Below are positions 11,781 through 21,126 of a stretch of DNA of 64,000 nucleotides, piece after piece. Positions within the stretch are counted from its first letter, which is position 1; each line of letters begins with the position of its first letter. Origin of the DNA: Bufo bufo (Eukaryota > Chordata > Amphibia > Anura > Bufonidae); the NCBI RefSeq assembly GCF_905171765.1, contig NC_053391.1, forward strand, positions 264,720,460-264,784,459. Direction: 5' to 3'. The notes below the pieces were generated by a model, which saw only the letters and a list, made by a program, of their open reading frames with translations, was not told the DNA's origin and did no database searches. The translations under genes were made by a program, and so were the position numbers.

Positions 11781-12109
11781 TATTTGTTAAAGAGCAAACT
11801 CGTTATTAACGGAATTGCAAACCCCAATAGCGGCCCTATGAAACCACCTGTCTGATTCACTAAGCGATTCTTTTTCATTATGGGGATTGTTATATCACAC
11901 ATCCGCCTTATAGCCTTACGCCACTTCTTTAGTATCTTTTTCTGACGGTCCTTTAGCGGAATTCGTCCTTTTAGGATGTTTAAGGCGATTTCCCCTATGG
12001 CGGCTATTAAATCAGCGCTCGCATGGCGCAAAATAGATTTTCTGACAGATGGTGTCGCTTTTACAAGCGTTTTTAAGAGAGCCCAATTACGGCGTAATCT
12101 CTCCGACAT
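11780..12109 (-). CDS. Small basic protein with hydrophobic C-terminus
   Basis: An intact 109-codon frame with ATG at 12109 and its stop overlapping the next ATG by one base. The first two thirds are basic and helical: LLKTLVKATPSVRK, then ALNILKGRIPL and a K/R-rich segment. The end is hydrophobic, with GGFIGPLLGFAIPLITSLLF. A basic helix followed by a membrane-seeking tail suggests a minor virion or membrane-active protein. Similar small proteins sit beside the ATPase in other Maverick-like elements, to my recollection, but I cannot assign a biochemical role. It is one of only two assignable genes in the element with no visible lesion. It could equally bind DNA. Confidence 0.65.
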   Translation of the reverse strand: MSERLRRNWALLKTLVKATPSVRKSILRHASADLIAAIGEIALNILKGRIPLKDRQKKILKKWRKAIRRMCDITIPIMKKNRLVNQTGGFIGPLLGFAIPLITSLLFNK

Positions 12110-12158
12110 CTTGTCGCTGCTGTGTAAAAAGCCTAGAATGCGCGTAACCTTCTAAATC

Positions 12159-12822
12159 TCACTTTTTTAAACTATTTCTCTTCTGGATATACACAGCCGG
12201 CAATGCTGGCGGTAAGAACCCCGACCTTAAATGAAGTTGCTCTGGTGTAGTAGCCCTTAAATCTACTAGCAGGTGTCCATAAGGATCCCGCGTAGCGTCC
12301 TCAAAAGCATCCAAGAAGAAGTGTGTTTTCCCAGGTTTCATTTTGTCTCGCTAATGTTAGAATTTGCAATTTATCACGCGGATTATTAAAGAGAACCATG
12401 TACTTGGTGTTTAAATTTATCGTTCTACTCTTTTTACCCTGACAAAATATGTTCTGCACCATATACAATATACTTAGATTTCTATGATGCACGTACTTTG
12501 TGAATGCCTTTTCAAGCTCGCTGTTTTCACTAGCGGAATCCATAAGATCATCAACAATAGTCAAATTTACCTTGTCGGGCGGAAATAACTCATCATCTAC
12601 AAACGTATGCGGCAGACCTTCAATAAACCTGATGTGTGGAAAGCATAGAGAAAGTTCGTCATAAAGTTTTTGCCAACAAGCATAAAACCAAACAATATTA
12701 TCGGGCTTGTGTGATAAATGCGTGTCAGTATTTTCTAACAGTTTTCTTACAAAATAACTCTTTCCAGAGTTGGACGGTCCTGCTAAAATGCATGAAAAAG
12801 GGTGTTGTAGGCGTGTGTCCAT
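12159..12822 (-). pseudogene. ATP: FtsK/HerA-type genome-packaging ATPase, frame break near C-terminus
   Basis: The packaging ATPase pumps viral DNA into capsids. The likely start is ATG at 12822; the open frame extends upstream to 12909 but offers no ATG there. Residues 15-22 are the Walker A loop GPSNSGKS. Residues 87-92 (LTIVDD) form Walker B, with the acidic pair at its end. The frame closes at 12301, but the conserved end of this family continues in another frame from about 12341 to 12159 (PGKTHFFLDAFEDATRDPYG). A frame break therefore lies at about 12340-12350. The two catalytic motifs are intact and only the C-terminal part is displaced. It lies between the polymerase and the small basic gene, all on the minus strand. 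Confidence 0.88.
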
Positions 12823-12954
12823 GGTATTAAAAACCGATCGCTCTCGTTGTAAAATCGCGTGATGGCGGCCGTTCAAAAACAGGATCCAGGACCTTCTTAA
12901 AAAGAGCAACTAATTCACCTGAAAAAAGAATGGTGTAACGGTGTCATAACGTTA

Positions 12955-15900
12955 TTAGAACCCGAAAGGTAGCATGGTAAAATCGTCTTGCAGACGCCTT
13001 TTTGTGTATACACACCGCTGCGTTTTGCGCAATGGTCTTGTCTCAATCTGCCACAACTGCTTATTTCTAACAAAACCTGGTTGCACCACAGATATAAATT
13101 TCTGACATTCAAGATCGCTGTTTAGGATGTAGTCCAAAACTAAATCCTTTAGGCTGTCAAAATTAATATCCCGAGCATTAGCAACGTTTAGTGTGATCCC
13201 CTTAACCTTTAAAACAGTCTTACCTGTATTCAGTTTGTACCCGTACGATTTTGGACCCGAAGATACAAATTCTGTGATGTATGTGTTATCTGGTATTTCG
13301 CTGGTTAGCTCGCCCAAATAATCGCCTAAAGGGGGAAGCCAGTCACCTTCACGATGAACAAAAATGACAGAATCCGTGTCGTGATAAAGACACCTTTCCT
13401 GCAGTCTGTCCAGAAGGGAGTAGAGTTCTAGTCTGGCATAGGCTGTTGTAAAACATGCTATAAAAATGTTTGTGTTTTTGTTGATTGTGTGGTGGTTTTT
13501 TGCATATTTCCAATTGATCGATGCGGTTTCATCATCAATAAAATTCAACTCAGAAACCTCGTAGTATGGGAGAAAGACATAGCGAAAGAGCTCATCAGGG
13601 TTATTCACGATGCTGGTACAGGGTAAATTAGATTGCTGCGCAAACTTTCCCCAAATTCTTTTTCAAGAAATGCGTTGATGTATTCTTTTTGCTTACCAGA
13701 ATCTGTACACCAGCGCGGATAGCCCGATGCCTCCTGCTTGTCCCTGAGATGAAGCTCGATGTAAGGTGCAAACAGTTCGTCCGTCGTGTCGGGAAAATGC
13801 CACACCTCATAGACCTCTGCTATCCTGTATCCCTTTTCCAAAGCTAGCTCTAACTCTATTGTACACCATGTACCTGTCAGAGAACGTTGTTCACCGCTAT
13901 GCGTACAAACGTCCGTCAAGGAGTTTGCGGCGCATGTGTTGCACAGGTGGAACATTAATTTATTGTTCATTTTCACCGGTAGGACCGGAAAAAACAAGTC
14001 TCTCGGCGGATAAACCGTAACCCTGGCAATGCCAAAGTAATTTTTTATGTAGCCAAAATTGTCATAAATGATGTTGGGGTGTCCTACCGGATATGTTTTT
14101 GTTTTGTTGACAAAGGGATACAGACTCGTGAAATCGTAGTAGTGTATTGCCTCCCCTACAGCCTGTTTGTGATAGAGCTTTATGGCGTTAGTCCTACCGC
14201 CATAAAGAGCATCACGAGGATCTAGCGGTATTGGGAACCGCATGTTAAGGAGGTATGCTTGAAGTTTAGAATCTTTCTCTACCATTTCACGCCACTCATG
14301 TTCCCACAGCACACGTACTACATAGCTACAGGTCTGTAGAAAACGTTTTTTAATGTAGAATGTGTGGTACAACTGCCCATAGCTGGTGTTTGTAACACTA
14401 TTGGTGTCATTTTCGTTATAGCAGACGGGGCATCCGTGGTAAAAGCACCCCTGAAATTCATACGCTATGTGCTCCCCATTAACGCAGGCATACCCATCTA
14501 GAAAATATCTACCTACTTGTTTTTCACCTCCTCTCAAAGCATGTTGAATGTCAACGTTTTCAGTGTGCGCAACATACATGAGCCACTGAATGGCCGGTGA
14601 TGAGTAACGCTTTTTAGTTTTGTGGTAGTTGTCGGCTGGTAAAATGGCGATGGTATTTTTGGGGAGGAACTTAAACCTGTACATAGCCATACATACAGAT
14701 GCCAGGGTGATAAGCTGAAAAGGATCGATGCACTGGGTAGTTACAACATCTCTCTTTTGGCGTTCACAGTATTTTGTAATCTTTTTTCTAGTCATCTCCA
14801 TCACACGCTCTCTGTAATGCTCACACGCCTGTCTCAAAACATTGACATCCTGCATACAGTATGATTTTAACTCGGCCTTAAAATCAAAAGTAGTGCGTTT
14901 CTGCGTCTCATACCACTCCAAGAAATCCTTTTTATTACTAGGCATCATATATTCAACCCCGTAATAGTCAACAGACGGTAAGGGTCCCACATAGTTTTGA
15001 TTTTCCTCAGTGTTGAAGAAATGGGGAAAATGACCCTTTGAACCCGAGAATCCTAACGCGTCTGGTAAACGACTTAATCTCATTGGTAGGAAGTTGAGGG
15101 AATCTATGAACCTTAATTTTAAGTCAGGCAGCGTCACACACAACAGTCTCCCGCCTTGAGTAATCATTTTTATGCGCAGCTTTTCCTTAATCAACTCCTT
15201 AACAATAAAGTACCCGTCGTACCTGCCTGCATTATGCGCTATCAAGGTGTACCCTGCAAATTTACCACTGGTAAAGAAGCTAACAAACTCCTGCGTACAA
15301 GTTTTACCCACAAACTCCCAGGAATTAGCGCCGTACAATGACGTGGCATAAATGTAATTGGGCACGTGCGTCCCCGTCTCCTGCATGCATTCAAAGTCAT
15401 AGAAAACATATAGATCCGACTCTTTCTTTACTTTGTATGGTTGCATATAGCAAAGATGATCATCAAATTTATACATGAGACCCCCACAAATGCTGCATCG
15501 CAAACCGATACACTTGTGCTCTTCCTCTCTATTGTACACAAAACGACAGCAGCGATCACAAAACGTTTTAAGCCTACAGAACTCTGGCGTATCTCTGGCC
15601 AACAGGTTGTGGCGGTCTAAACAAGCGATCGAACGACAATAAGCACGACAAGTGGGACATCGCGGTTGTTGGTCAACACACTCAACACAATCGTCTCTTT
15701 GACAAGCCCTACAGAAATATTGACACGAGTGGTTGTCTTTGTGGTGATACACTGAGCTACACTTTTCACAGAAGTATGCCTCACCGATAAACCCCTTCAC
15801 ATTTTTGATACCATAGTAATGACCGTCATGATGCAGAATACACACAGTTTTTTCCGTAGACTTTTTACCAGTTTCAAAATAGCGCCAATCACCAATACTG

Positions 15901-16967
15901 TGGTACAAGACCTTAATAACAATGTCAAGGTGGTTCTCAAAAGCATCTATACCGCTGAAACTGACCAACTCATTATCAGGGATACCCCAATCAGTGTGTA
16001 TCTGTCTAGCCTGTGTCAGTAAACTAGCGTCGTCGTCAGCACCATCGCCTATCAGCGCGCATAAGCTGGCCGCAAGACACAAATTAGAGTCGGTATTATT
16101 AAAGTCATACAGCCACTGCTTTTTCTGCTGAATAATCTTACTGTATACTATGGATTTCAAACGCCGTTTCACCCCACCACGTCGATTTCTAATAACAACA
16201 ACCACAAGTTTGAGCTGTTGTGAAGAAAGGATTTCAGCGTTACTCTGGAGCGCTGCCGCAACCGCATTGAGAAACGTCTCTGCGTTAAAGACCTCTCGCA
16301 ACTGCTTTGTAGAATAAACGGCGTCTAAGGCGTGACCACCTTCAAGTCTTAACTGAACAAAATCACCAGGGTTAATATCTCTGAGGACTCTGTCCAGTAA
16401 AGACTGGATGGCAGCATGCACAGCCTCCAGAGCACCTACAAACGAATGTATACGATCTAAATTCTTAAACCTAAAGTGATCGATATACTCAACACCGTTA
16501 AAGCCTGTTAGACGTCTCTCGTTGTGAAACTGATGGTCTAGTATCACAGGTATGTCTACCGGCTGAAGAACGTTGTCTGGTAATCGTAATATTGAGTCTG
16601 TTGCAGGGTGTACGGATCTGTCTGGTGGCGCCCTCTGTGTACGGGGTTGTGTGGAACATGAGGCAGTATCGGAGGGTTCTAGAGGAGCGCCATAACCGAT
16701 CGTACCAATCTCGTGTGTGTGTACTCTGTCATTCAAACCAGCACCACTAGGACCTTCTATGGGATCGTCATAGTGGCCTTCGTGTTGTCGCGTTGTTGAT
16801 TGTTGCGCAGTGTCTGGCGCTTTTGCTCTGTTAACCCTTCTGCGCTTCCTGATTGCTAAAGATCTCTTTGAGACTGACAACATTTTCAAAGCCCTTTTTA
16901 CAGACTTTGACCTTTTAAAAAGGGTCTCTTTACGTTTAGACATTTCAGGCAAACCGCCGCCTACCAT
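12955..16967 (-). pseudogene. POLB: Protein-primed family B DNA polymerase, deletion and frame break
   Basis: This enzyme replicates the element. The first 1120-codon segment (16967-13605) starts at ATG 16967; ATG 16943 is a good alternative, as the basic MSKRKE stretch begins there. Residues 10-50 are strongly basic. A Cys/His-rich zinc-binding region spans about 400-506. The 3'-5' exonuclease motifs are present: DFE at 524-526, AHNAGRYDGYF at 578-588 and YCMQDVNVL at 703-711. Polymerase motif A is DFTSLYP at 945-951. After residue 1104 the sequence jumps: the part that normally carries motif B, with its template-binding Lys and Asn-Ser, is missing, consistent with an internal deletion at about 13655. 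The frame then changes near 13608. Motif C (YHDTDSV) follows at about 13380-13369. The gene cannot make an active polymerase. Confidence 0.92.
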
Positions 16968-16973
16968 ATGTAG

Positions 16974-17640
16974 TCATAATGCACTACCAGGTCTTGCCGG
17001 CGCAGGCTGGAATGGAAACTGCCTCTCTGGGGTTCTCAGGAACGCACTCTCAGGCCTTCTCAGAGATGTCTCGAACAGAGAAGCGATATTCTGCCTCAAC
17101 TCAGACATTTGATTAATTTTATTCATGTGTGGTCTGGATAAAATTAATTCTGAGTGGGTATCTACAATATAACTCAACTGGTTGCGCAAATTGGTTAAGT
17201 AGAGACATACACCAGAAAGTTCGCTTAATACGTACAGCACCTCTCGCGGCCACTGTCCGTGGCTATGAGATCGTGACCACTCACTACATGGTGTAGTTGT
17301 TATGTGTGAATGAGTGTTTGGCAAAAGTTGATTGTGGCAGTCCCGATTACAGTCTGAATTTATGACTTGTTGCTTACCAATGCTGTCTCCATCGACTATG
17401 CTTTCGTCCACCTCAGGTATCGTCGCTAGCTCAGTATGGTTAAAACCTGTGTTTTGCTCATGGAACAATGCTTGTGCAACGAGGGGGTCCTCCACTGTAC
17501 TAAGCGTAATACGTTGCTTGTGACGTGTAGCTGTACGTACGTGTAGCGTTCTTTTTGCCTGCGCCGCATACTCTTGATAAAGGTGTAGATTCGTCGTGAT
17601 GGAGAGAAGACGACGGTGCTGGGAGGTTCTTTTTCATTGG
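16974..17640 (-). CDS. Unrecognised Polinton protein, 3' portion
   Basis: An open frame ends at 16974, just 7 bp before the polymerase ATG. Its first in-frame possible start near 17495 is GTG, but the frame stays open upstream to about 17648 (after a TGA), where it overlaps the exon at 17500-17708 in another frame. This suggests that the N-terminus comes from the spliced leader exon, or that a frame break joins the two frames. The upstream part is basic (TATRHKQRIT). The middle has many His, Thr and Ser, and the end is Pro/Arg rich (PESAFLRTPERQFPF). No family is recognised. The region immediately upstream of POLB is often variable between Polintons, so an accessory role is possible. Confidence 0.45.
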
Positions 17641-18100
17641 CGTGTCCTTGTATGGATGTGTCAACGGGTGACGGTGTGGCGGAGATTTACCTTTTCCTGT
17701 TATCACGCCTAAAAGAGAGAGAGTCAGACTTTGTATCATGTATGAATTATAAACATACGCTGAAACATGGTGTAGAGCCAACACCTCGGGAAATAACAAT
17801 TTAACTATGGGTAAAACTATAGTGGATGCTGGTCTCGAACCCCCCCCAAAATAGCATCGGCGATACTGGTCTGACCCTGCTGTACGCAGCAATGATCCGT
17901 CGCTAGCTGTTCTTCATCAAGGGGGATTTGAAAAGCCTCAACTTAAAAAGAATACAGATTACCAGCCGTGTATAGTGGGGTTGTGGGTGGGTGTGTGTGT
18001 GTGTAAAAGCATAAACTGTAAATAAACTCTATTTACCTAGTTGAGAATCTGTCATTCCAGGAAACAAATCTTCAAAACCACAATGATTTAGTTGCGACAT
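17500..18100 (-). CDS. Candidate spliced gene (exons 18037-18100 and 17500-17708)
   Basis: ATG at 18100 opens 21 codons (MSQLNHCGFEDLFPG and more), then meets CTAG|GTAAATAG, a good 5' splice site followed directly by an in-frame stop. At 17709 the minus strand reads TCTCTCTTTTAG|GCGTG, a polypyrimidine tract and AG. Removing 18036-17709 (328 nt) keeps phase, since the split codon completes as Gly. The second exon is Pro/His/Ser rich and stays open to 17500. The longer open frame back to 17892 has no ATG, which supports splicing. The gene is the first of the leftward block. Function unknown. It may be the 5' part of the gene ending at 16974. Confidence 0.5.
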
Positions 18101-18102
18101 CT

Positions 18103-18251
18103 AAATATAGAATAACAACGCTAAATGCTATGCTTCAATACATTTCTAGTGGCGAAAAAGCGTGCGGCTATTTGATAATACAGCAGCTGCTCACGAAATA
18201 TAGAATAACAACGCTAAATGCTATGCTTCAATACATTTCTAGTGACGAAAA
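18103..18251. repeat. ~54-bp direct repeat in the divergent intergenic region
   Basis: AATATAGAATAACAACGCTA through CATTTCTAGTG and CGAAAAA occurs at 18103-18159 and again at 18196-18251, offset by 93 bp. It lies between the leftward first exon and the integrase, where promoters for both blocks should be. A repeated regulatory element is possible but unproven. Confidence 0.8.
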
Positions 18252-18706
18252 AAGACTGCATCGTGAGCGCTACTCAAACAAAGTGCGTAAGCTGTATAGT
18301 ATTGGGATACACCCCCGTCTCGCAAAATATAAATAACAAGATAATAAAATACGCTTTTACAAATTTGCTAACCAATTTTGTATACAGAAAACACAGAAAA
18401 AACAAATATAAAACAATAGCTGTAAAATGATACATAAAAATGCATGATAAAAACTACTTACATTTATGGATTGTCCGCTGTGAGGATGTGTGTAAAATTG
18501 ACAAGTATCTTGTGCGTCTGAAACAGATTGGTGTGGGCTGGTCTGTGCAGATCATAGCCTGAGAGGGAGAGGCTTCTTATAGAACTTGTAATAGGCGACA
18601 CCCACTAGGGGTGATGGTGATCAAACATACACGCCCACACATCCCTCCAGAGCTCTACACATGGTATTAATTTATCAAGAGATTATGCCGCTATAGTGTA
18701 AAACTG

Positions 18707-18714
18707 TATATAAA
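18707..18714 (+). promoter_or_regulatory. Candidate TATA box for the integrase
   Basis: TATATAAA lies 82-100 bp upstream of the two possible integrase ATGs (18796, 18814), in the AT-rich divergent region. The motif is clear; promoter use is inferred from position. Confidence 0.4.
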
Positions 18715-18813
18715 GTTGTGTTAGTATATACTCTATGATAGCCGCGCTGATTTAGCACACGCGTATGAAATAAACACGCATAAGGAGGTTTCTTCATGAC
18801 ACTCTGTACAATC

Positions 18814-19902
18814 ATGACGACCTCGCAGCCTGAAAAATATTTACAAAAGGCATATTTTAATCCTTAAGCGCCCGGCTCTTTTGCTGGTTTAGAGAGTTTA
18901 TACAGATCTGTTAAAAAACATGGTATAAAGAGAGCGACTATAGCAGCGTGGTTAAATAACCAAGACGCATACACGCTGCATAAACCCGTAAGAATTTTTT
19001 TTGTGAGAAATAAGGTCATCGTGGCGACCATCGACGCGCAATGGCAGAGCGACCTGTGTGATATGTCAACCTACGCCAAAGAAAATAACGGCATAAAATA
19101 TATTTTAACTGTGATTGATGTATTATCAAAATATGCATGGTGTGTTCCCCTGAAAGATAAGACAGGCGCCTCTGTAGTGAAAGCCTTTGAATTGATTTTC
19201 AAGAATGATCAGCGTGTACCTAAAAAGCTACAGACGGATCGCGGTCGGGAATTTATGAACAACGCTATGAAGCGGCTTTGTAAAGAGCGCAATATCCACC
19301 ATTTCTTTACTACAAACACAGTGAAAGCCGCTTTAGTGGAATGATTTAACAGAACGTTAAAAACAAAAATGTGGAAATTTTTTAATAGTTGCAATACATT
19401 TCGCTATATAGATGAGCTAAATAATTTTTTATACAGCTATAATCATACATACCACAATACAATCCTGTGCAGACCTGTTGACGTAACAAAAAACAATTCT
19501 TTAAGAATATGGAGAAACATTTATGGCAAATGCATGAGTCTTAAACCAGCGAGACCTACTTTAAAAATTGGAGACCATGTAAGAATCAGTCAGTATAAAG
19601 GGACTTTCGCTAAAGGGTATGAACAGTCTTACACGGAGGAGATTTTCATCGTCTCGGGCGTTAACATAAGATTTCAAAAACCTATGTATAAACTCGTTGA
19701 TTTGGGTAATGATCTAATAGAAGGCTCATTTTACAAAGAAGAGTTACAGAAAGTCCCTGCGGCGGCTGGTCGTGTGTACAGAATAGAAAAGATACTGCGA
19801 AAAAGACGTGTGAGGGGTGAAACTCATTTTTTCGTAAAGTGGCGTGGTTACGCCACAAAATTCAATAGCTGAATCGGTGAAGCGCAACTGACTACTCTAT
19901 AA
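18814..19902 (+). pseudogene. INT: Retrovirus-like integrase with chromodomain, three in-frame stops
   Basis: The integrase inserts the element into host DNA. Possible starts are ATG 18796 and 18814. The catalytic DDE core is visible: an Asp in DAQWQSDL, a second in QTDRGREF, and the Glu in AALVE. After a linker (PTLKIGDHVRIS) the C-terminus is a chromodomain, with YRIEKILRKRRVRG then THFFVKWRGY, which probably reads histone marks to choose target sites. The frame is interrupted by TAA at 18865, TGA at 19342 (directly after the catalytic Glu) and TGA at 19870 inside the chromodomain. The recognisable reading continues to TAA 19900. There is no length change, only substitutions. It is the first rightward gene, with minor capsid starting 4 bp after the final stop. 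Confidence 0.92.
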
Positions 19903-19905
19903 GCC

Positions 19906-20673
19906 ATGGAATCTGGGTCCTTTTATATAACGCTGCCTTGTAATGCATCTTCCAAAATTTACCCTGAAAATTCAATAGCTGTTTATACAACAAAACTAGC
20001 AAAACCCGTTCATTTGTCGGGTCCTTATGATGTCGCTATGACCGAGATCCAGTATCCGTATAGCTGGTATACCGTCTGATCGCAAGAAGGCATCTTCTTC
20101 TTTGGGAAAAAAGGTGAAACTTTAACTGAATTCCGCATCAAATCTGGTTTTTATTCTACCGTAGCGGATGTTGTAAAAGCTATTAATGAGGTTCTTGAAA
20201 ACTTTAAAATTTTGAGCGAGCCCTTTAGATTGAGATATGACCCCATAAAAAGGTCTGTTTATACACTGGAATCACAGACACAGATTTTTATGCCTGGTGA
20301 AAAGCTTGGGCCTATTTTAGGGCTACGCTGCTATGTTGAAGGCTCTATCGAAAACAATCAGATCGAGCGGAGCGGCATGTTCGCTGACATACACTCGGGG
20401 TTTTATACGCTATTTGTTTATTCAGACATTGTTCAGCATTCGCTCATTGGAAATTCATACGCTCAACTTTTAAAAACTGTTAAAATTACAGGTAGAAACA
20501 ACGAGATTGTGACCCTAAAGTATATGCGCCCCGACTATATTCCTGTATCCAATCATAATTTCGATACAATTTCAATAGCGATTTTAACGGACCAGTCTCG
20601 ACCTGTTAAATTCAGGTACGGTAAAACCATTGTGAGATTACATTTTAGACCATGCAAGCAGGTGACACGCTAA
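19906..20673 (+). pseudogene. Minor capsid (penton) protein, one in-frame stop
   Basis: This is the Polinton minor capsid protein, a single jelly-roll that would form capsid vertices. The start is ATG 19906, 4 bp after the integrase frame ends, and the frame is 256 codons including the stop. The N-terminus has the conserved ITLPCNASSKIYPENSIA and MTEIQYPYSWY. A TGA at 20077-20079 lies soon after. Beyond it the protein stays open and in frame to 20673 (GFYSTVADVVKAINE, then HSLIGNSYAQLL). The 3' end overlaps the next gene by 22 bp. It lies with the other capsid and protease genes in the rightward block, as in other members. Confidence 0.82.
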
Positions 20674-21117
20674 AAATGCTGTCCCAGAGACTGTACGGCG
20701 ACCCCAGTGTGTATGCCCGGTACTACGTTAATCAGGCAGGTAACGGGTTAGAGGGATTCCGTGGTGATGAATACATGTACGGGGCTGGCCTTGCAGGCTT
20801 GTTTAGAGGACTTTTTAGGAGAGCAGTCCCGCTTTTCAGGAGGGGTATTGAGCTTGTGAAACCGCATGTAAAAACTGCGGCCAGAAATATCGCTAAAGAC
20901 GCCGTCACGAGTATATCAACTGCAGTGCTGGATAAATTAAGCCAGCCCCCAAAAGAACAGAAAGGCGCGGGCCTTGTTTATGTTGTGAAAAAAACAGCTA
21001 AAAGAAAAGCACGCTCGGGTTCATCGTTTTCCTCCTGGGCTCAAGAATAAAACGCCACCGCGTAAAAGACGTAGACGCCAGAAAGCTATTAGACGATCTG
21101 GAGACGACATCTTTTAG
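20652..21117 (+). pseudogene. Basic core/membrane-active-like protein, late frame break
   Basis: ATG 20652 lies within the end of the minor capsid gene. The frame has a Gly-rich centre (YGAGLAGLFRGLFRRAVPL) followed by a basic amphipathic stretch (KPHVKTAARNIAKD). This resembles the adenovirus pX/pVI-like proteins reported for Maverick/adintovirus genomes, which bind DNA or act on membranes. The frame stops at 21050, but a very basic tail (KTPPRKRRRRQKAIRR, ending DDIF) is open in the neighbouring frame to TAG 21117. A frame break near 21030 is therefore likely. The start of the major capsid gene is 10 bp farther on. The role is inferred from composition and context. Confidence 0.7.
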
Positions 21118-21126
21118 TGAAATACC

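Noticed and set aside
12822..12909. ATPase start at 12909
   Set aside because: The codon is TTG; the first ATG in frame is 12822, 14 codons before the Walker A loop.
15950..16100. OTU-like protease domain at polymerase residues 290-385
   Set aside because: A Cys (NLCLAASLC) and a His (HHDGHYYG) are suggestively spaced, but this region is common in Maverick polymerases and I cannot show an OTU fold by eye.
17500..17892. 130-residue gene starting at 17892
   Set aside because: Its first codon is TTG with no ATG. The 5' half is better explained as intron.
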